A stretch of 64,000 nucleotides of DNA from Martinezella miluonensis (GCF_900094545.1 NZ_FMAH01000011.1:1-64000), one strand, 5' to 3'. Shown: positions 45,003 to 56,357, counted from the stretch's first letter. Translations and numbers: made by a program. Notes: generated by a model not told the origin, from the sequence alone.

Positions 45003-45340
45003 CGACAATCGCCACCGTCCAAGTTTCGTGCGACTTTCGCATAGCACGCCCCTTCCCTGCCGTTGACAAGAGAGCTTTGCCTACCTGCCGCTTGCGGCGC
45101 ATGGTACCAATCCGATCGCAGCGTCTCTTTCCTTCGACATCGAGCATGGGTTCTCAACGGTTCAACGCACAAGGCGCCGAAATCCGTCGCTCTCACATCA
45201 TCGATTTGCGAATAATTATTGCCGCATGATGGCGCTGCAGCGAAGATGCGAAAAGCCGGCTCGCCTGGACACCGAGGCCCAGCCTCTAGCCTCCAGGCTG
45301 CCGGCGCATCCGCTGGCTCAGATGCCAAGATCACTTCCGA
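45003..45340. other. Intergenic region before the ECF sigma gene, no gene seen
   Basis: About 340 bp between the EF-hand gene end and the ECF sigma start, both on the minus strand. No convincing reading frame, tRNA or terminator hairpin was found. It presumably contains the ECF operon promoter; no sigma motif could be assigned with confidence. Confidence 0.5.
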
Positions 45341-46147
45341 TCAGAGCGTGAGCAGATCGCTTGTCGTCTGCCCCTGATCATTGGCGGTGTAGGGGTTGCC
45401 GACATCCGGCGTTTGCGGGCGCTGCGCCTTCACAGCCGCTTCGAACTGGCTTTGCGTCAGCGATCCGGAATTTGAAGTATCCAGGCTCTTGAACAGCGTC
45501 GTTGCCTGATCTTCGCCGACATCGGACGGGCGGGCGGCTACGAATTCCGCTTCCGTCACATTGCCGTCGCCGTTGGTGTCCATCGAGGAAAATAAGTCGG
45601 AGAGCTGCTTGTCGCTCATATGTCCGCCATGATGCATGTGTCGACCCGAACGCATCGCCTCTGCCAACTGCGTTTCGCTCAGCGAGCCGGTTTTGTTCTT
45701 GTCGAAGCTTTTGAACAGCGTCCGGGCTTGATCCTCGCTGACACTGGAGGGACGCGCGGCAACGAATTCCGCCTCGCTAATCTTGCCATCGCCGTTGGTA
45801 TCCATGGCTTTGATCTTATCGCTCTGACTGCTGCTCACTGTAGCGGCGGCCGCGGACTGCTGCGTGCTCGACGTCGGATCGACGGAGCTGCCGTCGGAGT
45901 TCAACGTGGGGTCGTCGTTGCTACCATCGCTGCTGGCCTGCAGGTTGAGAATGATATTCATCAGCTGCGCCATCAATTGCTCGGCGGCAGCGGTCTGAGA
46001 TTGACCGTCTGATGATGACGAGGAGTTTCCCCGCGAAGAACCGCCCGCTAGTGTCAAGGATGTGGAATCGTCTGTTGCGGACAGTGTCGAACGCGATGTC
46101 AGATACTGATAATAGTTGTTTGGTAGGACCGAGGTAATGCTCGTCAT
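45341..46147 (-). CDS. EF-hand calcium-binding protein with two duplicated EF-hand pairs
   Basis: 268 residues. The first 105 are Ser/Gln/Thr-rich and disordered-looking (GGSSRGNSSSSSDG, STQQSAAAATVSSSQ) with no signal peptide. The rest has four EF-hand loops: DTNGDGKISEAE, DKNKTGSLSETQ, DTNGDGNVTEAE and DTSNSGSLTQSQ. Hands 1-2 and 3-4 are near copies (both carry EAEFVAARPS, then EDQA, then TLFKS), showing an internal duplication of about 75 residues. A His-rich linker GRHMHHGGHMS joins them. ATG at 46147 follows TGGAGG. Function is probably calcium binding or buffering; the target is unknown. Confidence 0.8.
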   Translation of the reverse strand: MTSITSVLPNNYYQYLTSRSTLSATDDSTSLTLAGGSSRGNSSSSSDGQSQTAAAEQLMAQLMNIILNLQASSDGSNDDPTLNSDGSSVDPTSSTQQSAAAATVSSSQSDKIKAMDTNGDGKISEAEFVAARPSSVSEDQARTLFKSFDKNKTGSLSETQLAEAMRSGRHMHHGGHMSDKQLSDLFSSMDTNGDGNVTEAEFVAARPSDVGEDQATTLFKSLDTSNSGSLTQSQFEAAVKAQRPQTPDVGNPYTANDQGQTTSDLLTL

Positions 46148-46639
46148 GGGGACCTCCAGGGGGGAGCGTTGAGGAGAATTGCGATAGCCCGCGCGTACAC
46201 GAATCGAACATAAGGCCGTCGAGGCCGACCGCGCGAAAGCGCCGCCATGGCTTCGACCATCGATATGGGCGCATGGAATTGCCGAAGGCTGGCGGTCAAA
46301 TCCGCGTTGCGCCCGGATTTGACGGATAGGCCAATCATGAAGCGGTGATCGCCAGTGGCGACCTGTCGCCATCATGGCGCTATCGGCATCTGCACATTTT
46401 CGATTTTGCACTTCCCAACGCAGCGAAATTGCCGAATGAAACTTGTGCGTGGCTTATAGGTGCTTGACGAATACGTCTCGTTGCGATTTTCTCTCTCGAT
46501 TTCTAGGGAGTATTTAGGGGTTCGCTTCGCCACCTGACGTTGCCTGGTGTATGGGGTTACCGGCACTGACGCGGCGAGGCGGAATAAAAATACCAAAAAA
46601 GAGGGGTACGGCTAGAAATGTGCTTCTGGGGAGAACTGA
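46148..46639. other. Intergenic region between divergent EF-hand and tetR genes, no gene seen
   Basis: About 490 bp. It must hold both divergent promoters. I found no convincing gene, strong inverted repeat or RNA structure; short frames in it lack ribosome-binding sites and family motifs. Confidence 0.5.
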
Positions 46640-47281
46640 ATGCGGCGAACTAAGGAAGAGGCGGCGGAAACGAGAAGCGAGATTTTGCAATCCGCAAAAG
46701 CTCTGTTTCTCGACAAGGGATATGAGAATGTCAGCCTCGAGGAGATAGCCACAACAGCCGGTGTTACGCGGGGGGCGGTGCACTGGCATTTTAAGAACAA
46801 GCAGGGGCTGATGTTTGCGATCCGCGACGAGGCGCAACAGCCATTTCAGGAATTGGCCGAGCGGATGTCGCGCGAGCTGCCGCCCAACCCACTCGATCTC
46901 GTGGCAGATGCGATTGCAGCCATATTCGAGGACGTTCAGCAAGATCCGCGCAAGCGCAGCATGCTGAAGGTGATGATGCATCTCGACATGGCTTTTTGCG
47001 ACGGAACGACGAGCCGCGCGAGCTCCTTCCGGCAGGATATGCACGATAATTTTGAGCGAATCTTCACGTTGATGAACGAGAAGACGCAGTTGCCGGCACC
47101 CTGGACGCCGGACACGGCTGCCTCGGCGCTAACCGCCGTCATCGGTGGCTTGATCACCGAATGGACGCTCGACAGGGGCAATTTCCAGCTCGCGCCCTGC
47201 GGACAGATGTTCATCAAGATGGTTTTGAAGACCTGGTTCCCATCGGCCCAGATGCAGGAAATAGAGACGTCTGCGGCTTAA
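46640..47281 (+). CDS. TetR-family regulator, AcrR/TtgR-like
   Basis: 213 residues. The HTH reads EILQSAKALFLDKGYENVSLEEIATTAGVTRGAVHWHFKNKQGL (about 14-57), very like AcrR-type repressors of RND efflux pumps. The C-terminal ligand domain has ALTAVIGGLITEWTLDRGNFQL. AGAACTGA precedes the ATG. No efflux gene is adjacent in the window; the neighbours are a porin and an EF-hand gene. A perfect terminator follows. Confidence 0.82.
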   Translation: MRRTKEEAAETRSEILQSAKALFLDKGYENVSLEEIATTAGVTRGAVHWHFKNKQGLMFAIRDEAQQPFQELAERMSRELPPNPLDLVADAIAAIFEDVQQDPRKRSMLKVMMHLDMAFCDGTTSRASSFRQDMHDNFERIFTLMNEKTQLPAPWTPDTAASALTAVIGGLITEWTLDRGNFQLAPCGQMFIKMVLKTWFPSAQMQEIETSAA

Positions 47282-47304
47282 AAACTTAGCGGCTCGAAAA
47301 CTAA

Positions 47305-47334
47305 AAAGGATCCGGAGGGAAAGCCGGATCCTTT
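47305..47334 (+). terminator. Rho-independent terminator of the tetR gene
   Basis: AAAGGATCCGG and CCGGATCCTTT form a perfect 11-bp stem around an 8-base loop, followed by TTTCTCTTT, 24 bp after the stop. A-rich sequence on the other side may let it work in both directions. Confidence 0.85.
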
Positions 47335-47366
47335 CTCTTTGATCGGAGGTCAACCGATCAGTTGAA

Positions 47367-47420
47367 GAAGCCTGACGGATTGGAACGTCAGGCTTCCCTT
47401 ACCCGGCGCGGGCCGGGTAA
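47367..47420 (-). terminator. Tandem hairpins after the porin gene
   Basis: Read leftward from the porin stop, the first hairpin has arms TTACCCGGC and GCCGGGTAA (47399-47420). The second has arms GAAGCCTGACG and CGTCAGGCTTC (47367-47396, perfect 11 bp) followed by TTCAACT. Two successive strong stems are usual after highly expressed outer-membrane protein genes. Confidence 0.7.
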
Positions 47421-47427
47421 TCTCTTA

Positions 47428-48519
47428 TTAGAAGCTACGCTCGAAGCGCAGGATACCAGCCCACTGATCCTGGTTCACAGAATCGAAGTTGGTGTAGGAA
47501 ACTTCCGGCTCGATGAGCAGGTTCTTGACCGGGTTCCACTTCAGGTTCGTGGTAGCGGCGAAGATCTTGCTGTCGGTGTAGGCGAGCTGGAGGTTCCACT
47601 TCAGCTTTTCGTTGATCGGAACGCTAGCGCCACCCCAAACGGCCCAGTCACCCCAGCCGCACTTCGATGCATCAGCAACGGGGCAAGCAGAACGGTCAAG
47701 GTTCGTGCCGGCATACTTGTTCAGCTTCTTGCCATCGGTGTTGTAACCACCCATCAAGAAGGCCGAGAATACGCCGAAGTCGGCATCGACGCGAGCCTTG
47801 ATAGCGCCTTCTTCAACGATCGAGTCGTAACCGCCGACGACCTTGAAGCCGAAGTTGCCAACCTTGTAGCCAACACCGGCAACGGCGTCAGGAGCGTAGT
47901 GGTTAGCCTTGTCGTCTGCCCACCAGCTGGAGCCGTAGGAAGCGCCGGAGCCGCTGGAGTTGCTGTCTTCGACCGAGACCACAGCCGTGAAGCCGTTGCC
48001 GGCATCGTAGTTATAGCTGATCTGGTTCAGCTCGTACGGGCCGTCATAGATGACGTCGTCGTTGATGACGTCGCCGGCGTAGCCGATGTACGAATTGTAC
48101 TGCGAGTCAGCCTTACCGACGAGGAAGCCACCAAGGCTGATGTTAGCGAACAGCAGCTTGGTGCTGGTCGTGTTGCCTTCGCTCCAATCCCAGCGAATAA
48201 CCATGTTGGTCTTCAGCGGGCCGTATTCAGTGTCGGAAGCGGTATTGACGTTCAGCTCAGCACGGGTGTGCCACAGCGTGCCCTGCTTGCTGTTCGGGTT
48301 GTAGGCATCATACCATTCACCTTCGGTACGGACGCGGCCGCCGATCTTGAGGCAGGTTTCCGTGCCCGGAATGAAGAAGTAGCCAGCACCGTATGCGTCG
48401 CAGATGCGAACGTATTCCAGCGGCTCCGGCTCAGCAGCAACGATGGCGTCGGCTGCGTGAGCACCGGATACTGCTGCCAGCGCAGCAGCGGAGCCGAGAA
48501 GAAGGCTCTTGATGTTCAT
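47428..48519 (-). CDS. Outer-membrane porin, RopA-like
   Basis: 363 residues, alphaproteobacterial porin_2 family. A Sec signal peptide (MNIKSLLLGSAAALAAVSGAHA) is cleaved before ADAIV. EYVRICDAYGAGYFFIPGTETCLKIGGRVR is the family's N-terminal signature with two cysteines. Alternating strands follow, and the protein ends in Phe (RFERSF), the outer-membrane sorting signal. It forms a trimeric beta-barrel for passive solute entry. Codon use is strongly biased to preferred codons, as expected for an abundant protein. Confidence 0.93.
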   Translation of the reverse strand: MNIKSLLLGSAAALAAVSGAHAADAIVAAEPEPLEYVRICDAYGAGYFFIPGTETCLKIGGRVRTEGEWYDAYNPNSKQGTLWHTRAELNVNTASDTEYGPLKTNMVIRWDWSEGNTTSTKLLFANISLGGFLVGKADSQYNSYIGYAGDVINDDVIYDGPYELNQISYNYDAGNGFTAVVSVEDSNSSGSGASYGSSWWADDKANHYAPDAVAGVGYKVGNFGFKVVGGYDSIVEEGAIKARVDADFGVFSAFLMGGYNTDGKKLNKYAGTNLDRSACPVADASKCGWGDWAVWGGASVPINEKLKWNLQLAYTDSKIFAATTNLKWNPVKNLLIEPEVSYTNFDSVNQDQWAGILRFERSF

Positions 48520-49100
48520 GATAAACTCCTGGTTGCAATATGCATTTCGAACCTACCGCGAGTACAGGGCTGGAATACCACTTTAAAGATCGGCCTCGTT
48601 CAAACGCGACCAGGCAGCCCGGCAAATACGCACCTAATGTTGGCTTGAGTCCCCTCGAACCTCCACAATTGACCCCGCGGCAAAGGTCTGGAAATGCCTT
48701 TACCGATCCGGCCGATAGCTCGACCGTAAGACAACTTGTGTCCTGCATCCGATTTACAAACAGCCCGTATGTTTGTCAATTATGTGAAACCGACCCGCGC
48801 ATTAGTCTTGATCGCTGTTGCCTAAATGCAACTGCCGACAGCGAGGCCCATGCAACCTCCTCTGGCGAAAGCCGAAAGGCGCCGATTGCGCCCTACCGGA
48901 AGCATGAACGCGCCAGCGGGCGGCATCCTGGACAAGTCCGAGCTTGGTGGTCAACTCCGATCGGCGCGCACCGATATTTTCGACTCATGGTGGAACGTTC
49001 CCGTCGAAGCCATCCGGTGCCCGGCGCAGCTGGGAGCCACCAGGCGAAATGCGATCGTCGCTATAGGGTTGACAGCAGCGGAAGAGAGAGCTTAGCCTTC
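48520..49100. other. Long intergenic region between porin and thiC riboswitch, no gene supported
   Basis: About 580 bp between divergent units. Two open frames here (48540-49178 and 48826-49095, plus strand) have no ribosome-binding site, no recognisable motifs and run into the riboswitch, so they are not accepted. The region should hold the porin promoter and leader and the thiC promoter. Its porin-proximal part is AT-richer than the rest. Confidence 0.5.
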
Positions 49101-49107
49101 CAGCATT

Positions 49108-51152
<2,045 letters not shown>

Positions 51153-51153
51153 G

Positions 51154-52134
51154 ATGCGCGTCCTAGTCAAAGGGGCCGGCGTCGCCGGCCTCACGGTCGC
51201 CCATGAACTTCATGTTCGGGGCGCGGACGTAACCGTGCTGGACCCGTGCCTGAAATTCGACCATGCCGCCTCCTGGCTCGCCGGCGGCATGCTGGCGCCC
51301 TGGTGCGAACGGGAAAGTGCCGATGAGGCAGTGCTTCGGCGCGGCCTCGACGCCGCCGATCGATGGGATGCGATCCTGCCGGGCGAAGTGGCGCGCAACG
51401 GCACCCTGGTCGTCGCGCCGCCGCGCGATCACGGCGAGCTCAAGCGATTCGCCGGCCGCACCTCCGGCTATCGTTTGATAGAGGAGAGCGAAATCGCCGC
51501 TCTCGAACCCGTCCTTGCCGGCCGTTTCAGGCAAGGCCTGTTCTTTCCGCAGGAAGCCCATCTGGATCCACGCCGGGCGCTGCGCCGACTGCAGGAAAAG
51601 CTTCTGGCGAGAGGCGTTGCTTTTGCCGCCATGGATGTAAGCGAGGACGATTTCTCCGAAATCGTCGATTGCACCGGCGCCGCTCGCATCGGACACACTC
51701 CTGACCTGCGCGGTGTGCGCGGCGAAATGCTCTATCTGCGCACGGAAGAAGTGGCACTCGCCCGGCCCATCCGCCTGCTGCACCCTCGCATTCCCGTCTA
51801 TATCGTTCCGCGCGGCAGCGGTCACTTCATGGTCGGGGCGACCATGATCGAGACCGAATTCGACGGACCGATCACGGCGCGTTCGCTGATGGAACTGCTG
51901 AACGCCGCCTACGCGCTGCACCCCGCCTTTGCAGACGCCGCGGTCATCGAAACCGGTGCCGGCATCCGCCCCGCCTTTCCCGACAATCTCCCGCGGGTGA
52001 CGCGGGAGGGAAACGTCGTCGTGACGAATGGCTTCTATCGCCACGGTTTCCTTCTGGCGCCGGCAATCGCGGCCGAAACTGCCGACCTCGTGCTTTCCGA
52101 ACAATCCAGGCAAAGGAGCCCCAGATGCGCCTGA
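51154..52134 (+). CDS. thiO: Glycine oxidase ThiO
   Basis: FAD-dependent amine oxidase of 326 residues making the glycine imine needed for the thiazole ring. The Rossmann motif KGAGVAGLTVAHEL is at about 5-18, SWLAGGMLAPWCE near 44-56 and a C-terminal GFYRHGFLLAPAIA segment contacts the flavin. It starts one base after the thiC stop and overlaps thiS by ten bases. ThiO replaces the ThiH enzyme of enterics, consistent with an aerobic organism. Confidence 0.93.
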   Translation: MRVLVKGAGVAGLTVAHELHVRGADVTVLDPCLKFDHAASWLAGGMLAPWCERESADEAVLRRGLDAADRWDAILPGEVARNGTLVVAPPRDHGELKRFAGRTSGYRLIEESEIAALEPVLAGRFRQGLFFPQEAHLDPRRALRRLQEKLLARGVAFAAMDVSEDDFSEIVDCTGAARIGHTPDLRGVRGEMLYLRTEEVALARPIRLLHPRIPVYIVPRGSGHFMVGATMIETEFDGPITARSLMELLNAAYALHPAFADAAVIETGAGIRPAFPDNLPRVTREGNVVVTNGFYRHGFLLAPAIAAETADLVLSEQSRQRSPRCA

Positions 52135-52322
52135 TCATCAATGGAGAAGCTCAGACAATCGCCGCAACCACACTTTCGCAACTTCTGACGGCGCTCGACT
52201 ACGAAGGCGACTGGTTGGCAACCGCCGTCAACGGCGAGCTCGTGCACCGCGAAGACCGCGATGATCACGCGCTGAACGATAACGACAGGATCGAAATTCT
52301 GACCCCAATGCAGGGAGGTTGA
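52125..52322 (+). CDS. thiS: Sulphur-carrier protein ThiS
   Basis: 65 residues, ubiquitin-like fold, ending in the essential Gly-Gly (PMQGG) that is adenylated and turned into a thiocarboxylate. Conserved pieces are RLIINGE at the start and WLATAVNGELVHR in the middle. It overlaps thiO and is three bases from thiG. Confidence 0.93.
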   Translation: MRLIINGEAQTIAATTLSQLLTALDYEGDWLATAVNGELVHREDRDDHALNDNDRIEILTPMQGG

Positions 52323-52325
52323 GCC

Positions 52326-53099
52326 ATGCCCGATTTCTACGGAAGCCAAATCGAATCTCGTCTCCTACTCGGTACCGCGCGCTATCCCTCGCCGGCCGTC
52401 CTTGCCGAAGCGGTCAGGCGATCGCAAACAGAAATCGTCACCGTGTCGCTGCGGCGTGAAACGGCCGGCGGGCGCAATGGCGGCGCCTTCTTCGACATGA
52501 TCCGCGCGCTTGGCGTTCGTGTTCTTCCCAACACGGCCGGCTGCCATGGCGTCTCGGAAGCAGTGCTGACGGCAAGGATGGCCCGCGAGGTATTTCAGAC
52601 CAACTGGATCAAGCTCGAAGTGATCGGCAATCACGATACGCTACAGCCGGATGTTTTCGCACTTGTCGAGGCGGCACGAATTCTGGCCGATGACGGCTTC
52701 GAGGTCTTTCCCTATACCACGGACGATCTCGTGGTCGCCGAACGGCTGCTGGAAGCCGGATGCAAGGTGCTTATGCCCTGGTGCGCGCCTATCGGAACGG
52801 CGGCGGGGCCGCTCAATCTTTCTGCCCTACGTTCCATGCGGGCGCATTTTCCCGAGGTGCCGCTGATCGTGGATGCCGGCATCGGCCGACCCTCGCATGC
52901 GGCGATCGTCATGGAGCTCGGCTTCGACGCCGTGCTGCTCAACACAGCGGTTGCCGGCGCCGGCGATCCGGCCACGATGGCGGAGGCCTTCGCCAAGGCC
53001 ATCGATGCCGGCAGGCAGGCGTTCGGTGCGGGCATGCTGGAGCCCCGCGACATGGCGGTGCCCTCGACGCCCGTGATCGGAAAGGCGGTGTTCGCGTGA
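52326..53099 (+). CDS. thiG: Thiazole synthase
   Basis: TIM-barrel enzyme of 257 residues that joins DXP, the glycine imine and ThiS sulphur. Conserved stretches are [13 protein letters not shown] near 11-23, TVSLRR near 40, [14 protein letters not shown] near 69-82, WIKLEVIGN (the Schiff-base Lys) near 96-104, and [13 protein letters not shown] near 180-192. The stop overlaps the GTG start of thiE by four bases. Confidence 0.95.
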   Translation: MPDFYGSQIESRLLLGTARYPSPAVLAEAVRRSQTEIVTVSLRRETAGGRNGGAFFDMIRALGVRVLPNTAGCHGVSEAVLTARMAREVFQTNWIKLEVIGNHDTLQPDVFALVEAARILADDGFEVFPYTTDDLVVAERLLEAGCKVLMPWCAPIGTAAGPLNLSALRSMRAHFPEVPLIVDAGIGRPSHAAIVMELGFDAVLLNTAVAGAGDPATMAEAFAKAIDAGRQAFGAGMLEPRDMAVPSTPVIGKAVFA

Positions 53100-53710
53100 G
53101 GCTCGATCCCTTCTATCTGATCATCGACAGCGGCGCCTGGATCGAAAGGCTGGTGCCGCTGGGCGTCAGGCTGGTGCAGCTGCGCATCAAGGATCGCAGC
53201 GCTGCTGAAATCCGCGCGGATATCCGCAAGGCTAAGGCAATCTGCGCGGTCCATGGATGCCAGCTGATCGTGAACGACTACTGGCAGCTTGCCATCGAGG
53301 AAGGCTGCGATTTCATTCATCTCGGCCAGGAAGACCTGGCGGAGGCGGACCTCGATGCCATCCGGGCGGCAGGACTAAGACTGGGGCTTTCGACGCACGA
53401 CGAAGCCGAGCTGGAAACAGCGCTTGCCGCCTGCCCCGACTACATCGCGCTCGGGCCGATTTATCCCACCGTGCTCAAGGTCATGCCGTGGGCGCCGCAA
53501 GGCCTGCAGCGCATCGGCCACTGGAAAGCGCGGGTCGGCAATATCCCGCTTGTGGCGATCGGCGGCCTGACCGTGGAGCGCATTTCCGGCGTGTTGGAGA
53601 GTGGCGCCGACAGCGCCGCGGTCGTCACCGACATCACACGCAATCCCGATCCCGAATCACGGACGCTGGAATGGCTCAAAGCGACGCGCAGCCACATTCC
53701 GGCCACGTGA
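53096..53710 (+). CDS. thiE: Thiamine-phosphate synthase
   Basis: TIM-barrel enzyme of 204 residues coupling the pyrimidine and thiazole units. Visible are [10 protein letters not shown] near 23-32, [25 protein letters not shown] near 57-81, [23 protein letters not shown], and [11 protein letters not shown]. The start is GTG overlapping thiG. Usual ThiE proteins have GPxxxTx[14 protein letters not shown] here is the variant seen in rhizobial ThiE. Last gene of the operon, followed by a hairpin. Confidence 0.93.
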   Translation: MRLDPFYLIIDSGAWIERLVPLGVRLVQLRIKDRSAAEIRADIRKAKAICAVHGCQLIVNDYWQLAIEEGCDFIHLGQEDLAEADLDAIRAAGLRLGLSTHDEAELETALAACPDYIALGPIYPTVLKVMPWAPQGLQRIGHWKARVGNIPLVAIGGLTVERISGVLESGADSAAVVTDITRNPDPESRTLEWLKATRSHIPAT

Positions 53711-53733
53711 TCCCACGCAAAATCATCGTGGAA

Positions 53734-53758
53734 GCGCTGAATTTCAGGACTTCAGCGC
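53734..53758 (+). terminator. Hairpin after thiE, candidate terminator
   Basis: GCGCTGAA and TTCAGCGC pair perfectly around a 9-base loop 23 bp after the thiE stop. No T-tract follows, so the call is tentative. Confidence 0.45.
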
Positions 53759-53867
53759 GGATGAACGGCGCATTCATCGAACATTCAGCTGAACATATTC
53801 ATGCTTCAAACGTTGAATAGATGACTCGCGAATTCGCTGAGCAATGTAGACTGCTTTGGAGGTAGTC

Positions 53868-54188
53868 ATGATAAAGAAAACGGTCCTTACAGTTTTGCTG
53901 GCCGCTACGGTTGTAGGCGGCACGTTGGCTCCCGCCAACTTCGCTCAGGCGCAGCAATATTATCGCTACCACCATCATCACCATCACAATGGTGGCGCAA
54001 TCGCAGGCGGCGTAGCCGCAGGCCTCCTCGGCGGCCTCATCGTCGGTGGCGCCCTTGCCAACCGCGGCCCCGTTTACGGAGGCCCTGTTTACGAAGAACC
54101 GGCGCCGAGATGCTGGCTTGAAAGCCGGCCGGTTCAGAACCGCTACGACGAAGGCTACCACTACGAGCGCGTCCGCGTCTGCGATTAA
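53868..54188 (+). CDS. Small exported protein with His-tract and glycine-zipper segment
   Basis: 106 residues. A Sec signal peptide (MIKKTVLTVLLAATVVGGTLAPANFAQA, cleavage before QQYY) is followed by six consecutive histidines (RYHHHHHHNGG), a glycine-rich hydrophobic stretch GGAIAGGVAAGLLGGLIVGGALA that looks like a glycine zipper inserted in a membrane, and a C-terminal domain with two cysteines. TGGAGG precedes the ATG at 53868. The His-tract could bind metals. I recall similar short proteins being common in rhizobia, but their function is unknown to me. Confidence 0.75.
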   Translation: MIKKTVLTVLLAATVVGGTLAPANFAQAQQYYRYHHHHHHNGGAIAGGVAAGLLGGLIVGGALANRGPVYGGPVYEEPAPRCWLESRPVQNRYDEGYHYERVRVCD

Positions 54189-54244
54189 GCAGCTAAGGCT
54201 TGGTCAACTCACAGACGGACGTCTCGTTTAACGAGCGGCTTTGT

Positions 54245-54272
54245 ATTGCCGGCGACCCAAACCGCCGGCAAT
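54245..54272. terminator. Hairpin between convergent genes, candidate bidirectional terminator
   Basis: ATTGCCGGCG and CGCCGGCAAT form a perfect 10-bp stem with an 8-base loop midway between the convergent small exported protein gene and the DUF1989 gene. T-tracts are poor. Confidence 0.5.
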
Positions 54273-54310
54273 GTATCTATGGGCGACGTGAGTACACACC
54301 GTTCGCCCGC

Positions 54311-55171
54311 CTAAAGGCCATGCGTTCTCGAATAGGCGTTGCGCTCGGGAAAAGTCCGACCGGCAAGGCTCTCCGGATGAGGCCGCCAGATTTCGACGCC
54401 TAGCGGATAGCACGGTGCCGCATCGCTCGAATGGCCGCTACCGCAATCACCACCTGGGCAGGCCGAAAGAGCACCGAGAAGATCGATCTCAGCAAAGAAC
54501 TCAATGAAATCGCCCGGCCTTACCGGACTTGCCTTCATGAAATACTGATGGGTGTCGTGGGTGAACCCCGTGCACATGAAGACATTCAGCACATCATGAA
54601 CATGGGCTTCCGCCTCCCGAACCGACATGTTCATTTCTGAAGCGAGCGCGCGCGACAGGTTCGAATGGCAGCAATGATGGTAATTGTCGCCTTTCAGCAG
54701 TCGATTGGTATAGGGGTCGCAGCGCGTGCCGATGACATCGTGAACGCCGGCTCCATCCTTATCCCATCCATACCAGCCGAGCGTGTCATGGGTGATCGTC
54801 GCCATCGGACGTAGATGTGGCAGGCTGCTCCACAAGCGATCGCCGACGCCGACATGCGTGGCATGAAGCGCGCGGGTCTTGCCGCTGAAGAAGCGTTCCG
54901 AAAGATCGTCGGCATTCCATAGATTGAGGTCGCCGACCTGGGAGCCCTCCATACTGACGATACGGAAGAAATGCCCTTTCGGCACCCGGAAGCTGCCCGC
55001 TTCCCGCGGCGGCACGATGACCTCTGCGACCTTGGTCATGCTTTGCCTTGCGGCTTGGAGTATATTCATCCCGGCGGGTGGCAGCGTCTCATTCGGATAG
55101 ACGACAACGGGCGGCTTGCTGCGCCGTTCCTCGGCATCAGCGGAAGCGGAAATGTCACGAATTGTCTGCAT
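54311..55171 (-). CDS. DUF1989 (urea-carboxylase-associated family) protein
   Basis: 286 residues. Family segments: VIVPPREAGSFRVPKGHFFRIV near 48-69, GSQVGDLNLWNADD, THDTLGWYGWDKDGAG and NYHHCCHSNL, then HDVLNVFMCTGFTHDTHQYF. Relatives sit beside urea carboxylase or guanidine-degradation genes and some form subunits of carboxyguanidine deiminase. ATG at 55171 gives the family N-terminus. No urea or guanidine gene is nearby; a GcvA-like LysR gene is divergent and is the probable regulator. Confidence 0.82.
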   Translation of the reverse strand: MQTIRDISASADAEERRSKPPVVVYPNETLPPAGMNILQAARQSMTKVAEVIVPPREAGSFRVPKGHFFRIVSMEGSQVGDLNLWNADDLSERFFSGKTRALHATHVGVGDRLWSSLPHLRPMATITHDTLGWYGWDKDGAGVHDVIGTRCDPYTNRLLKGDNYHHCCHSNLSRALASEMNMSVREAEAHVHDVLNVFMCTGFTHDTHQYFMKASPVRPGDFIEFFAEIDLLGALSACPGGDCGSGHSSDAAPCYPLGVEIWRPHPESLAGRTFPERNAYSRTHGL

Positions 55172-55315
55172 TGCGGTCACATAGCCCCTTGTCGGCTCCG
55201 GGTTTCGAGGTTTCGGGCTTTCAACAACGCCGCAGGCGGCGGTGGGCAAGCCACGATGTCGCCCGCAATGTAGCGACATCATGCCAATGCACAACGCTCA
55301 TTGTTCTTGCGCTTT

Positions 55316-55334
55316 GGCTAAGTTTTGCTTAGCC
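55316..55334. promoter_or_regulatory. Inverted repeat before the LysR gene, probable autoregulatory site
   Basis: GGCTAAG and CTTAGCC are exact inverted copies around TTTTG, ending seven bases before the LysR ATG in the region shared with the divergent DUF1989 gene. LysR proteins commonly bind such sites near their own start. Confidence 0.55.
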
Positions 55335-55341
55335 TTGGTTC

Positions 55342-56226
55342 ATGCGCCATATCCCCTATGCCTCCCTTTGCGCCTTCGAGGCGGCCGTGCGCCACGAGAG
55401 TTTCGCCCGAGCTGCGGCTGAGCTCAATCTGACGGCGGCCGGGATAAGTCAGCATGTGCGGATAATGGAGAACTGGCTTGGCGTTGCGCTGTTCACGCGC
55501 CACGCCCGCGGCGTGACGGCAACGGCGGCCGGCCGCGAGTTCGGGGCTGTCGTGGCAAGTGGCCTCGGTCATATCCAGAACGCGGCACAGCAGTTGAAGC
55601 GGGAGAGCCATGACAGACCGGTCAGCGTCGCCTGCATCGCATCCTTCGCCACGCGCTGGCTGATACCGCGGCTGCCGGATTTCCGGAAGGAGCACCCGGA
55701 GATTCGCATCAACATCGTCTATGCGCTCGATGCGAAGACGCCGGAAGCAGCAAGCGTCGATCTGCTGATCCGCCATGGAACAAGGCCCGGAGCAAATTCC
55801 ATCCCCCTTTTGAGCGCTCAAACCCGACCGACGTGCTCGACGGAATTCAAGCTTCGCCATGGCTCGTTCAACGCGCCGGCCGACCTGGTCGATGCCGAGC
55901 TCCTGCATGATGAAACGACGGCGGCCTGGGCGCGCTGGTTTGCACTCAAAGGGGTCCATCGGCCTCTGAAGCCAGGCCCGATCTTTGCCGATTTCAGCCT
56001 GATGATCGGATCGGTCATCGGTGCTCAGGGCATCGGCCTCTGCCCGGTCTCCTTGATTGCCGAGGAACTGGCCAACGGAACATTGGTCACCCTGTTCGAT
56101 TCGCCCCTGGACACCGACAAGTTCTATTGGCTGATCGAAGCCGACCGCCTTTCCAGGGAGGCGGAAACTTTTCGCGACTGGCTCGTCGCGGAAAGCTGCA
56201 GATCGGAATCCAAGCTGGTTCCTTGA
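55342..56226 (+). CDS. LysR-family regulator, GcvA-like
   Basis: 294 residues. The HTH reads [48 protein letters not shown] (about 9-55). The effector domain has [20 protein letters not shown] near 105-124 and VDLLIRHG, which mark the GcvA/AmpR subgroup. It is divergent from the DUF1989 gene and probably its activator. It lies upstream of ahpC on the same strand but 238 bp away, and lacks the Cys pattern of OxyR. Confidence 0.83.
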   Translation: MRHIPYASLCAFEAAVRHESFARAAAELNLTAAGISQHVRIMENWLGVALFTRHARGVTATAAGREFGAVVASGLGHIQNAAQQLKRESHDRPVSVACIASFATRWLIPRLPDFRKEHPEIRINIVYALDAKTPEAASVDLLIRHGTRPGANSIPLLSAQTRPTCSTEFKLRHGSFNAPADLVDAELLHDETTAAWARWFALKGVHRPLKPGPIFADFSLMIGSVIGAQGIGLCPVSLIAEELANGTLVTLFDSPLDTDKFYWLIEADRLSREAETFRDWLVAESCRSESKLVP

Positions 56227-56357
56227 TAATCTGTACCTCCGAATCCGCCGCTTGGGGCGTTGGCAAACGATACTTTTGCGTCTCGTCTCCTGGCCGCCTT
56301 GCTGCGTCGTTAAGGCGCAGATGATATCCACAAACGAAGCCGTGCAAGGCCGCTTAA

